A DNA stretch of 64,000 nucleotides from Sipunculus nudus (lineage: Eukaryota; Annelida; Sipuncula; Golfingiida; Sipunculidae). The stretch spans positions 77,323,891-77,387,890 of the forward strand of contig CM049317.1 of NCBI GenBank assembly GCA_026874595.1. Direction: 5' to 3'. Shown here piece after piece: positions 12,101-22,903 of this stretch (within the stretch, counting starts at the first letter, position 1; the number at the start of each line of letters is the position of its first letter). The translations under genes and the position numbers were made by a program. A model generated the notes under the pieces. That model worked only from the letters and a program-made list of their open reading frames with translations. It was not told the DNA's origin and ran no database searches.

Positions 12101-15100
12101 CACCTACGTGTCAGTCACGTGTTCTTATGAAACACCTACGACTGGGTCACGTGTTCTTTATGAAGCACCTACGTGTCAGTCACGTGTTCTTATGAAACAC
12201 CTACGACTGGGTCACGTGTTCTGTATGAAGCACCTACGTGTCAGTCACGTGTTCTTATGAAACACCTACGACTGGGTCACGTGTTCTTTATGAAGCACCT
12301 ACGTGTCAGTCACGTGTTCTTATGAAACACCTACGACTGGGTCACGTGTTCTGTATGAAGCACCTACGTGTCAGTCACGTGTTCTTATGAAACACCTACG
12401 ACTGGGTCACGTGTTCTTTATGAAGCACCTACGTGTCAGTCACGTGTTCTTATGAAACACCTACGACTGGGTCACGTGTTCTTTATGAAGCACCTACGTG
12501 TCAGTCACGTGTTCTTATGAAACACCTACGACTGGGTCACGTGTTCTTTATGAAGCACCTACGTGTCAGTCACGTGTTCTTATGAAACACCTACGACTGG
12601 GTCACGTGTTCTTTATGAAGCACCTACGTGTCAGTCACGTGTTCTGTATGAAACACCTAAGACTTGGTCACGTTCTGTATGAAGCACCTACGTGTCAGTC
12701 ACGTGTTCTGTATGAAACACCTAGGACTTGGTCACGTGTTCTGTATGAAGCACCTACGTGTCAGTCACGTGTTCTGTATGAAACACCTACGACTGGGTCA
12801 CGTGTTCTGTATGAAACATGTACATTTCAGGCACCTTTTCTGTATGTTACACTGACGCGTCCGTGACGTGTTATGTATGAAGCACCTACGTGTCAGTCCC
12901 GTGTTCTGCCTGAATCACTCACGTGTCTGTCGCGATTCCGGGGGCAGTTTGGTTCCTGTGTAGAAATACCCCTGGTACCTTGCACTGGATGAAGAGAATG
13001 TGATCAAACAAGGTCTCCACTCCGTCTGACCGACTCGGCAGCACGATCACTACCTCGTAAGACCCGTTACCAAGGGAACCATGAGACTTCTGTACAAATT
13101 AAAAAAATGACCAATAGAAAAATATTACGGAAATAGTGTATATTATATATATGCGTTAATTTAACCATAAATACTTTATTACATTAAAAAGAGTTCTGGT
13201 ACATATGTTATTTCTAAATATTATTGCTGACGTTATAACTGATAACTTGTTAACTTAAGTTCCTTGCACAGATTACTCAACAAAAATATGATTATAAATT
13301 TCCCCGAGCTAAAATTGTATTGAACCATAAAACTTAAAATTTACGGTTTGAGAAGGTACAGGTTAGGGCTTGTTTAAAACAAGTGACCCATGGGTCATGA
13401 CGCTCAGCTGACTGGGAAGAGATTTGCCAAAGGAAATTTTATCATCTGAATGGTAGTATATACCCATTCAACTGAAGCATCAAACAGATTAACCAACAGG
13501 CCAAGATTGTGACTGTATTTATATATCTCAAAAATAGAAAAAAAACCGCATAACCTTTAAAAAAAATACAGGTGGTTCCACCAGTCTGCGGAAACTAATA
13601 AAAACACTTAATGATCAATATCCCTGCAAAGAATCATAGTGATCTCTGCATTAGTTGTTCAGAAACTTCAGCTTTTGTATCAAATTGTCCATTATTCTGA
13701 GGGATACTTCAGAGTCCTATAGCTTGAAGGATATGGGTAACAGAGACCTAATTTCAAGTTCTAGGACCAGTCTTTACGATTTGTGCCCTGTTAACAGATG
13801 CTCATATCTTTAAAGGTCTCAAAAATAGAGAGAAAAATTCGTAAAAAAAACAAAAAAATACAGGTGGCATCCCCAGTCTGCAGGAACTGATGAAACACTC
13901 CATGATCAATATCCATACAAACAATTATGGTGATCTCTGCATTAGTTGTTCAGATACTTCAGCCTTTGTATCAATTTTCCCTTATTCTGAGCTGTACTTT
14001 GGAATGCCATAGCTCAAAGGATATGGGTAACAGTGACCTTATTTCAGGTTTCCATGTAGACTTTTCATGGGTTTCCCTGTGTATCAAGAATGAAGATTCT
14101 AGGTCCAGTCATTACGATTTGTACCCTGTTGACAGATAACTACATCCTTACAGGTCTCAAAAATAGAGAAAAAAAAATTGTAAAAATTTGAAAAAATACA
14201 GGTGGCATCACCAGTCTGCAGGAACTGAAGGAACACCTCTTGATCAATATGTATGCCAAAAATCATGACCATCAGTTTTGAAGTTATTGAGATGTTGCAG
14301 TTTGTTTTTATCAAATTTTCCATTATTCTGGGGGGTAATTGGGAGCCCCAAAGCTCAAAGGATATGGGTAACAGAGACCTTATTTCAGTTTCCATGGAGA
14401 CTTTTCATTGGTCTCTCACTGTGTGAGGAATGAAGATTCTAGGTCCAGTCTTAATTTGTGCCCTGTTGACAGATGTTCACATTTTTAAAGGTCTCAAAAA
14501 TAGAGAAAATTTCGTAAAAAATGGAAAAATGTAGGTGGCTCCACCAGTCTGCAGACACTGATGGAACTTCTCATGATCAATATCTATGCAAAAAATCATG
14601 ACCATCAGTGACGTAGTTAATGAGATATTGAAGTTTTTGTATGAATTTTTTTACTATTCTGGGGGGGGGGGGGTACTTTGGGGCCCCATATCTCGAAGAA
14701 TATGGGTAACAGAGACCTAATTTCTGGTTTCCATGGAGACTTTTCATAGGTCTCTCAGTGTGTCGAGAATAAAGATTCAAGGTCCAGTCTTTACGATTTG
14801 TACCCTGTTAACAGATGTTCACATTTTTAAAGGTCTCAAAAATAGAGAAAAAAATTCGTAAAAAAATCGAAAAATACAGGTGGCGCCACCAGTCTGCAAG
14901 AAGTGATGAAACTTCTCAAGATCAATATGTATGCAAAAAATCATGACCATCAGTGATGTAGTTAATGAGATATTGAAGTTTTTGTGTGAAATTTTTTAAT
15001 ATTCCGGGGGGTACTTTGGGGCCCCATAGCTCGAAGGATATGGGTAACAGAGACCTAATTTCTGGTTTCCAGGGAGATTTTTCATGGACCTCTCAGAATG

Positions 15101-15538
15101 TATAGTTACAAGATTCTAGGTCCAGCGGTTACGATTTGTGCCAGGTTAACGGACAGACGGACGGACAGACGGACGGACGGACAGACGGAAAGACGGACGA
15201 CGGACAAAGAGTGATCGCTATAGCTCAGATGACTTTCAGTCAGCTGAGCTAAAAAAAACTCATTAGCATCTAATTACTATTCCGCAGTCACTCTCGGTGA
15301 TGTCAAGGAGCCACGTGTACTCGTCTACGTCATTGAAGTTTGTGTCAGCCGTGAAGAAACCTTCACATAGCACCTCCCCGCGGTAACCCTGGACATAGGG
15401 GGCGCTGGTGATCTTGAGGCCGGTGTCTGGTTCCACGCGGATCACCCAGCTGTTAGGAGCTGCGCAGTCGTTCGTCACCACCAGCGAGTTGGAGGGCCGC
15501 ATAATTATGGGAGGAAAGCCGTACAGAGAGGGCGCAAC
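8990..15538 (-). CDS. Zona pellucida (ZP) domain protein, partial gene, six exons
   Basis: Six exons on the minus strand join in phase to about 333 residues with no stop: 15,278-15,538, 12,923-13,089, 10,413-10,582, 10,036-10,129, 9,300-9,468 and 8,990-9,128. The first two give a ZP-N-like half (VLCEGFF, EYTWLLDITESDCG, HILFIQCK). The next three give a ZP-C-like half (LGEELNMEVRVIDPAG, IKDGCPLD, FRFTG, ITSCP, TCKLEC). Directly after the last cysteines is ARRRR, the place where ZP proteins usually have their furin-type site. ZP modules polymerise secreted or membrane proteins into extracellular filaments; which role this one has is not shown. The N-terminal region with signal peptide and the C-terminal propeptide with membrane anchor are missing from my model. 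Family assignment is by motif order; function is inference. Confidence 0.8.
9222..9285. repeat. GA/GACA microsatellite
   Basis: Imperfect GAGA and CAGACAGA repeats beside the donor of the ZP exon at 9,300. Confidence 0.8.
9300..9468 (-). CDS. ZP gene exon, ZP-C cysteines
   Basis: 169 nt; acceptor TTCGACAG, donor CTTGAG/GTAAGA. Carries GCPLD, VFRFTGQEHVHF and SCP...TCKLE, the conserved C-terminal ZP cysteine pattern. Confidence 0.85.
9847..9905 (+). repeat. tRNA-like SINE head, degenerate
   Basis: TTAGCTAAGCGGGGAGAACG resembles a Pol III A box and GGGATCGATTGC a decayed B box at tRNA-like spacing. The sequence does not fold cleanly as a tRNA, so it is at best a SINE relic inside a ZP intron. 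Confidence 0.3.
10036..10129 (-). CDS. ZP gene exon, ZP-C middle
   Basis: 94 nt; acceptor GATATCAG, donor GACGG/GTGAGT. Encodes VYTRVKVQALWSTYENN and leads into the split glycine before CPLD. Confidence 0.8.
10413..10582 (-). CDS. ZP gene exon, start of ZP-C
   Basis: 170 nt; acceptor TCTGTTTCAG, donor CCCAG/GTGAGT. Encodes YMSLGNATT and the ZP-C strand GEELNMEVRVIDP. Confidence 0.8.
10927..12925. repeat. 65-bp dimeric minisatellite with 130- and 260-bp higher-order structure
   Basis: A unit of 65 bp made of two related 32-33-bp halves repeats about 30 times; each half contains CACGTG. The right half alternates TTCTGTATG and TTCTTTATG, giving a 130-bp period from about 11,506 to 12,416. A TCGGT variant at 11,526, 11,786 and 12,046 marks a 260-bp period; earlier ones are at 10,973, 11,168 and 11,428. 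The array fills about 85 percent of the ZP intron 10,583-12,922. Open frames through it simply follow the repeat and are not genes. Confidence 0.95.
12923..13089 (-). CDS. ZP gene exon, end of ZP-N and linker
   Basis: 167 nt, enters at phase 0 after TTTGTACAG and leaves with two bases at GACAC/GTGAGT. An earlier GT after QCK is ruled out because it breaks phase with the next exon, whereas this donor restores it. The last bases belong to a degenerate unit of the adjoining minisatellite. Confidence 0.7.
13090..13375. other. ZP intron, AT-rich, nothing else seen
   Basis: Plain intronic sequence between the exon at 12,923 and the mobile element. Confidence 0.5.
13376..15253 (+). mobile_element. 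Tandem-core mobile element, copy 1
   Basis: Five degenerate core units of about 290-345 bp, each with GGTGGCNCCACCAGTCTGC followed by GATATGGGTAACAGAGACC, are flanked by unique ends. The left end has the palindrome TGACCCATGGGTCA (13,384-13,397) and GCTCAGCTGACTG (13,402-13,414). The right end has GGACAGACGG repeats and a hairpin (AGCTCAGATGACT, 3-base loop, AGTCAGCTGAGCT, 15,222-15,250). The terminal GCTCAGCTGACTG recurs inverted at 15,237-15,249. The layout of unique flank, tandem core and 3' hairpin recalls non-autonomous Helitron/Helentron (pearl-like) elements of molluscs; that assignment is inference. It sits in a ZP intron, ending 25 bases from an exon. Confidence 0.8.
15278..15538 (-). 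CDS. ZP gene exon, ZP-N part
   Basis: 87 codons, phase 0 at both ends. Acceptor GATTTAG at the right, donor ATA/GTAATT at the left, which is weak. The stretch ends in ITESDCGI. Confidence 0.7.
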
Positions 15539-16939
15539 CTAAATCAGGAGAAAAAGAGTGAACAATATACATGTATATACAGGGGGCGCTACCTGAAACG
15601 GTGGACTCATATACAAAAGAAAAAGTATCAAGAGGGCGCCGCCTAAGCGGATTCAGATGCAAAATAAATTTCATAGAATAGGTCGCCTTTGCACAAGTGG
15701 ATACACATGTTCAGTAGACCAAATGTTAGGCCAGAAAGGGTGATAGTTTTGGCGGCCTGGTGTTCAGCAGTGTAGAAAAGCAGTGACCTTAATAGCTTGG
15801 GGTGTGTTGGTGTGGGGTGGGGGGTGGGGGGGGGTGATAGTTGGTATGTCATCAGACATGGTTCACTTGACTGCTCATAGATGTCGCAAACTATTTTCCT
15901 GTTTAAGAAATGTGATATACTGTGTACATGATGACTTATATAGATAAAGCGTCTTTTAATTGATCTAAAATTTTTTTTTCGCTGAAATGTCAACAGAACA
16001 TTGTTATTTATAAATCAAATATCACATAAAGGGCGCCATCTGTAACAGTAATCTGTAATAATATACGTTTTTTCAAATTTGCAAATATTAAAACATTGGG
16101 ATTGATGTGAAGAGAAAGGACGGTAACCTCAACCAACGTAAAATGTCCCGAATGTTAATAGTAATGCGAAAAAATGATAGATGACGCTTACTAGTAAAAA
16201 TAAAAACAAAATCACCCCAGTCGTCGTGTGGTCTTCTACGGAAAATTCAGCGTGCTTATACGAAGGATCATGAGATTCGAGGTCTCAGACCGAATCGAGA
16301 CATTCTAGTACATGAATTTCTAAAGGGAGCTGTGTATAAATCATTTATCCGGAGATCTGAACTGAAGTACATCGGAAGTTAATACGACCATATTGCGTCC
16401 CTCCACCTAATTAATGAAAATTTAATGAAGAGGAGCGACTAAAGAATCACTCACGCACTGTCTTGACAATGTATGTGCGTTAACGAACGGACGATATGGT
16501 TAAAATTCATGTAAGGCCAAAAAGGTACGGTTCTCAGGCACTTTTTTTCAGAAATCTGTGCAGGCGGGTGGTATTGTAGCCATATATTTTCATTTACTAA
16601 TAAGTATTATTCATGAAATAAAATTTTTAAATAGATTTATTAGCAATAAATTACTCTGGTACACCAGAGGTCAGGTCACAGGTCAGGTCATGGGTGACCA
16701 GGGTTCATGCCTCAGCAACATGGCTGTGTCAGTGATGGTCTTCTGCTCTTCTCTTCATGATAAAATGCTGTATATCATATATAACATAAACAGGAGACTC
16801 AACAAGTATGGAAACTGATATATAAATGATATATAGGTAGAGTGAACATAGTTTAAGCTGCATCTTATTCTTAATTACTCTTTTATTCTTTTCTTCTGAT
16901 CCGTTACGACATTTCTTAAGAACATATTCAAAGCTGAGC
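15539..16939. other. Probable upstream ZP intron or intergenic DNA
   Basis: The exon at 15,278-15,538 starts at an acceptor, so earlier ZP exons must lie to the right, but none was recognised here. G-rich tract at about 15,797-15,837. Confidence 0.4.
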
Positions 16940-17110
16940 ATGGAGCCCGGGTCACCTGGTGTGTCATTCTCAGCCTTGCACCAAGGCAAACTGGTGGTGT
17001 GTTTGGGACGGCATCAGTATAAGAACGAGACTTGCGCCCTCTGGTGTTATGGTCTGCATGGACCCGCATGCAAATACCCTTTCGCAGGCAGGTGTGCCAC
17101 TGGATTTTAA
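16940..17110 (+). CDS. Small cysteine-rich open frame, possible exon
   Basis: 56 codons starting at ATG 16,940. It has a cysteine-dense centre (VVCLGRHQYKNETCALWCYG then GPACKYPFAGRC) with five cysteines and one N-glycosylation sequon. An AG (16,919-16,920) after a pyrimidine-rich stretch and CAGGCAG/GTGTGC at 17,091 could make it an internal exon, perhaps of a PAN-like or other secreted domain. There is no signal peptide and no family match I can name, and the opposite strand is also partly open. Low confidence. Confidence 0.2.
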   Translation: MEPGSPGVSFSALHQGKLVVCLGRHQYKNETCALWCYGLHGPACKYPFAGRCATGF

Positions 17111-18029
17111 ATGGCATTTTAAAGACATATAATATAAACTCAATGGAAATTCCGACCTGTTCATCAAATAGTATGGAAACTATCAGGCTTATGAAAGAAG
17201 CAAAAGCCAACTCACCAGTGTCACTGAAAGAAGTATGATTTCCACCGAGTCCAACTTCATTATTCGATATGTCCAGAATCCTCTGCCACTAACTCCAATA
17301 TTGTTACAAACACCTCTAGAGTTTTGCCTTAAATTACAAAAGTCGAGTTTTTATTTATGCTATAGAGTTAAAGTTTGCTTGAGTCGAGTGTCTGTGATAG
17401 TCTGCTGACACGTGACGTGGTGGTTCCGTATGTTGTCCCAGCGAAACTGTTCTGGGATCAACGGATGACGTCACAATAACATGTCCTCGCCTTCGGCAAA
17501 GTGGAGAAAAGAAGAAACAAATCTGGGTGGGGAGCAAAGTCACGTAATTTCACGCTTGAGTGGGCAGTGACTTGGGGTTCCACCATGTCAGCACCAGGGG
17601 TCAATCTGGTTTGAATTGAACGGAATCATTGGTCATCATGAACTTGTTTTGTGTGTTCTGAATTGTCGTATTATGGGTTTGTTTTCTCGCACAGTTTCAA
17701 AGCCAGGGGAGACATTATTTTCACTCATCAATCGGAGAAATACCTCAATGCGACTTTTATGTCAGAACTTTTATACTGGCGCGCATGTATGATAATCATC
17801 ACACAAATGCAGACGGGTTATATTGTACATTCAATCGTTAACAAAACGAAATGACAACAATAAATCGACTGTCAAATGCGAAAACACACGTTAAGACAGA
17901 GAAGCAAATGTATTGGTACACAGTGACTTTCAAAAGTCACGCAGAGAAACTCAGAGAGAAACAGGAATATTAAATAATAAAACATAAAAACTAGAAGGGC
18001 ATCAAGTAGAGCACATATCTTCACCGGGC
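17111..18029. other. Intergenic, nothing recognised
   Basis: Unremarkable AT-rich sequence. Confidence 0.4.
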
Positions 18030-20660
18030 GATAAAATCAAGTGGCCCATGCCGCTCAGCTGAAGACATATTACCAGAGCCCATAGCACATATATTAGGTA
18101 TCACGGTATATATTAGACATATGGACAATCCGTTCACATTTTATGTATAACACTAGCTGATAGACCCGGTATACCGGGCTTTTTACCCGGGTTTAGGAGA
18201 TATATTATCACTGAGATATTGAATGTTGGCTCATTTTTAATTATAAAAGTTAAAAGAAAATGTAGATTTTTAGTGGGGTACTCCCGGAATACGATATGTA
18301 CAAATATTTTTTACTGTTATTACTCGTTGCAAAAGTCATACCCCGGTATGTTTACCTTGAAGACCTGGTCAGTGATGGTTTACATTGCGAACCGGCATAT
18401 AAATTCTTTCGTTGATATTTGACTGGTTTCTATCGTTGGACGTACAAAGAATAGGTTAATGTGAGGAACACATGAAAGATCAATTATATGTACGTTGCAA
18501 TGAAACATTTCCTGAAGAAGGACACAGAAATATGCATACATCGTAAGTAGCAGAAGCGGACCCAGCGAGACTCGTACCCGTATCCCATTTTCAGCCACCG
18601 CAACCTTTTTATCATCGTATCAGACAAATTTTGAGGCCTGAAACCCCCGCTACCACCCCAGCCCTGTTCCTGAAATTGGGACCTTGAATTAGGCCCAGGT
18701 TTTGTCATTTATTTTCCTGGGTTGAACTCTCCATTTCATAAAGCGAGAAACATGTGATTTTCTCTTTTACTGACCACGCACGTGGGTCAAATCCCTCATT
18801 GAAAGCAAGCGTTATTCATATGAACAATAGTCCTTAGTGTTAAAGGTTAAGTGACCACGATGCACACATTCCGGTGATTGCCGAAGGCAGTTCGGCTGTG
18901 CTCGGTAAAAAAACGGAAAAATCACTCAAAATTATATATGTATTAAAAATTATTTATTTTCATATCGCCTATGTCACTGCGGGGATAATAACCTTTAAAA
19001 TGATGTATGGCACAATATTGTAAACAACGCGGTTTTAGAGAACATTGCGAACAAACGTGAACCGAATTCCTTTTATAAGTATTAGATAGATAAAGTGTTA
19101 GTCCACATGCACATATTTTTTCTTTTCAAATGTGTATGGTGACGTATAAGCCCTGGAGGGCTGGGTATCAATTATCTATGTGTTATTATATTCTGATATT
19201 CCATGTACATGTCGCAATAATAAACAAACTTTCTTTCTTTGTTAATATATATACATATATATATTTGTCTCACGGTTACTGAATCTAGGGTTTCCAAGAA
19301 CATTTATTACAGTGGTCTTCATGTTTAGTTTAAACGTCCCAGGTCTGATGCTTGGAATGTATGCCCTGCCATGGTTCAGACTAAGAAGATACTGAAATAC
19401 TAAAACCCGTATCTTTGTACCATATCTATTCATGTCTCCTCACATATCTCACCATGTTCGAGCGAAGATGGAACTTTGAATCTTGTAGCTACAATTTGCA
19501 TCCCACTTAAGGAGAAATGTCAGTCTAAATAAAACAAGGAAAAATCATGCAAAAATTAAGATATTGTGGATGGCGCCTACAGTCTCTTCCAGCTGTTCAA
19601 TTTTCATGGATCGACAATAATGCTAAATATCATGATGTGCAGCAGTTCCTGAGAAAGCTGACCTTTAACACGCATTTTTAATATTACGAGTCTTACCTTC
19701 AGAAATAAAAAAGGGGTATTTTCATCCCGTAACTCAGGGAGTATATATCACAGTGACGAAACATTGAAATTCCACATAGGACCCACCAGAATCTTATAAC
19801 TTGTGAAGTTTGAACTTTGTAGGCATCACAATTACGATCTGTGTCCTGCTTAATTTTAGTCCAAAGGCTGTAATCTGCCATCCTCAAAATAAAAGTAAAA
19901 TGCTTAAAATAGAAAGATTACAAGAAGTGCAGTTAGATAAGTTAGATCGATAAGTTTCTGAATTTCAATAGAAACCATCTTGCTATTCCAAAAAAAGCTG
20001 GCATTTTTACGATTTTTATAACCGGAAGCTTAGCTTCTGAGGTACTCAAACATATATTTTCATCCCGGAAACTGTCGGAATATATGTCATAGCGACCTAG
20101 CATTAATTTTTATTTAGGATTTTGCCCTGCTGAAGTTTAGACAATTGGCTGTACTATATTTTGCGGCTTTTTTAAAAAGATCGGAAAATGTAAGTTACAA
20201 TGACCTAAATTTCGGTTTCCACGGAGAATCCATCCGGATTAGTTTCCATATGAAGCTGAACTTCCTCAGATTTTTTTCATTTGTGCCATGCTGACTAACG
20301 GATTGATGGCTTCTGATATTTTCATTCCATAACTCACAGTGACCCACATTTTCATTTTCCATAGTGTACTTTCTAGAAAAACTATCATGTAAAATTTGAA
20401 ATGTCTGGGTCTGACGGTTAAAATTATTGCATTGGAAGTGTTTTCTCCATTACGCGTGGTTATAGGTCCCTGTAACCTACTATGTGGTTACCGCAGAGGA
20501 CCTGCTAGGACCTTTCAGCACTGCAAGCTCGATCTTCATGGACCTTTCATTTATTACATTTGCCCTATTAACGGACGAACGGACAGCGAGACGTAAAAAG
20601 GAAAGACGGACAAAGTGGTCTTATAGTTCAGATGACAGATCGTCAGCTGTATTAAAATCC
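18030..20660 (+). mobile_element. Strongly decayed copy of the tandem-core element
   Basis: CAAGTGGCCCATGCCGCTCAGCTGA near 18,040 matches the left end of the 13,376 copy with changes. ACGGACGAACGGACAG followed by TATAGTTCAGATGACA near 20,570-20,640 matches its right end. The sequence between has only faint core similarity (for example GGTTTCCACGGAGA). The pairing of the two ends as one element is inference. A perfect palindrome CCCGGTATACCGGG (18,165-18,178) lies inside. Confidence 0.4.
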
Positions 20661-20817
20661 TACTGGGTCCACTTCTTCATCTAGATCAGCACCAGTCTGG
20701 CTTTCAATTAAGTACATTGAGTTTTGCACAATCCTGGATGAGGCCAAGAAACTCGATTAAAAACATATCTTCCTTGGATAGGAAATCAAGATATGATTTT
20801 CTGACTAGAAATACATA

Positions 20818-20860
20818 TATATATATGTGTGTGTGTGTTTGTGTGTGTGTATGTGTGTTG
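20818..20860. repeat. (TA)n(GT)n microsatellite
   Basis: ATATATATATGTGTGTGTGT with one TTT interruption. Confidence 0.85.
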
Positions 20861-22519
20861 CAAAAATATCGACTGACAGCCATTAAATTCGTAGAGTAAC
20901 GCGATTCACAGATTGTCTTTACATCCGCGCGTTGACTAAGCGGGTCCAGGGGGAAAGGGTGTCCAGCAGGTCCGGACAATCCCCCCCACCTTATTCCCCT
21001 ATGCAACTTTTTAAGGATTTCAGACCAAATTTTTACCCGCCCTTTCCCGGGACAGTTGACCTTAATTTTGGCTAGGTCAAAAGTCCTCATGGGTTGGACC
21101 TCCTCCTGTTTCTAAATCATAGATCCGCCTTTAAACAGTTATTTTGTTCCCTTACATGTGTGAACATTTGTTTTCTTTATAAAAGATGAGTCGTTTACAA
21201 TTTTTATACATGCAGATGATTCCAGCCACCAAAAGAGGGGTTTAGCTGGAGGTGGCAGGAATCAAGACAATTTACCCCATATATTTATTGTCTCATACAT
21301 TTATGTAGAAGGGCTAAGGTTAATTCTGGAAAATTGGGTAACGATATTCACTAGTTGTAAAGCTAGAATGGAGTGTTCCCTAACTCTTGTTTTAAATATG
21401 TAAAATCTCTAACAGCAAACACACAAACAAATTGTATTCCGAAAGGACCAGTTATAAAATATTTCTTACAAGTAATGGGAATTCTTCTCTACCAGACCGC
21501 CAAGAATGTAAGAATTGTAAACAATGATATGAAATCACACAAGGTGTATCACTTACTTCAATATTTATTATATAAGCCAAAGGTGATCTCAGGTTTTACC
21601 AGCTGACATCAAGAGCAAAGTCCTCGCTCTACTTGTTGTCCGAGGAAGAATATATTAAATTATGTGACAGATTATTTACTGACGGAAAAGATGTGGGGAC
21701 AAAAAAAGGAGAAAACAGATAAAAAAGGCGAATTTGGAATGATCCGCTTCGATATACAGGCTTACAATTAACCGATCTACTAAAATAATATTTCCTTAAA
21801 ATACAAGTAAAAAGCTGATTAAAGAAAGATTTATTTCTTTGACCTTCTTAAAATAACATTTAAGTTCATTTAGAACTTTGGAAACATTATGTGACAAACA
21901 ATTGGACAAACAGACACGGAGCAGTGATCAAATACAAGTACCTCTTTATTGTAATAGTAATAAGCGCATAGTGGGCATTATTTGCACCATGTATTCTCAC
22001 AAGTGTTGATTCATCCCTTCAAATCATAAAACTGAACTGAAAATTTCAGGATACATAACTCTTATGTAAAAGAATGTTTATTATTTCGAAATAAAGCTGA
22101 ACACACAGAATAGAATAACAGTGTTATTACCGATAGCAAAACAGACATTTGGAAGAGTGGGCATTTGGACTGGATAAAATATTAACAGAAAAACAAACGA
22201 TGAAAGTACCCCCCCCCCGAAAAAAAATAAAAAAAATACTGTAACCATTCTGACATGTGGTTTATTTGTGATATTTTTTCGGTTTAAATCTCTTTGTATT
22301 TTTCTGTTATTATACCATTGAAGGAGGTAACATGTTCACCCATGTCTGTTTGATTATTTTCTTATGCCTTTAAGCAGAATAAATTTTCAAAGTGAATAAT
22401 TTGAAATTTTTCAGAATTCTCACTTGTTTTTCTCTTGTATTAACCCGCGTTCTGTCCGTCATTTTCATGTCAGTTATAATTGACAAAATACATTTATGAA
22501 GCAGTCTCAACCAAGACAC
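20861..22519. other. Intergenic, nothing recognised
   Basis: Includes a poly-C/A run near 22,210. No supported exon. Confidence 0.4.
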
Positions 22520-22887
22520 CTAATGCACAGGAGTTTTATTGTAATGCTTTAACTTTGGTGATTTAACCTCAAAATCAACTCCGATAATTGGAAAGTAAAC
22601 ATTTTTGTTTTTATTAAATAATTCCCAAGCTTCCTTTACAAGGTGAAGTCCTTTTGTATGGCCAACAATAATCTTGTCTCCTGCGAGGCATAGTTTGAAA
22701 TGTATGAAATGAACAAATTTCTTTCCAAGATTAATGAATGTTTTATTTAAATTTTCCACAAGGATTCCGGTGAAGTACACGTCATCCCCGGAAGTAAAGG
22801 AACATGAAATGATTCGTTATACATATCAGCAACCAGGTCATAAGTGAACACGAACCCGACTCCAAGCAAGTACGGGGGATAGTGCGT
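22520..22887 (-). pseudogene. C-terminal fragment of a GT31 (beta-1,3-galactosyltransferase-like) gene, frameshifted
   Basis: Reading on the minus strand, YPPYLLGVGFVFTYDLV, VPLLPG and then DDVYFTGILVE follow in the order of the C-terminal half of the GT31 hexosyltransferase family (YPPYCSG.GYV.S.DLV and EDVY.G in typical members). This family transfers a sugar from a UDP-sugar in the Golgi lumen. A one-base shift at the GGGG run (22,786-22,789) breaks the frame between the two motifs. A TAA (22,888-22,890) stands directly before the first motif, and the DxD-containing upstream half is absent. The fragment ends in a normal stop. It is therefore a truncated, decayed copy. Confidence 0.7.
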
Positions 22888-22903
22888 TTAATACATTAAA
22901 GTT

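Noticed and set aside
11295-12866. Open frames of 60-120 residues with repeated YETPTTGSRVLYEAPTCQSR
   Set aside because: They only follow the 65-bp repeat (a 65-bp period rotates the frame) and lie in an intron of a gene on the other strand.
12977-12979. Donor AAG/GTACC for the ZP exon at 12,9xx
   Set aside because: It leaves phase 0 while the next exon needs two leading bases; the donor at 12,922 fits.
18540-18620. tRNA-like B box on the minus strand (GGTACGAGTCTCGC)
   Set aside because: No matching A box at the right distance and no cloverleaf; probably chance or a very old SINE.
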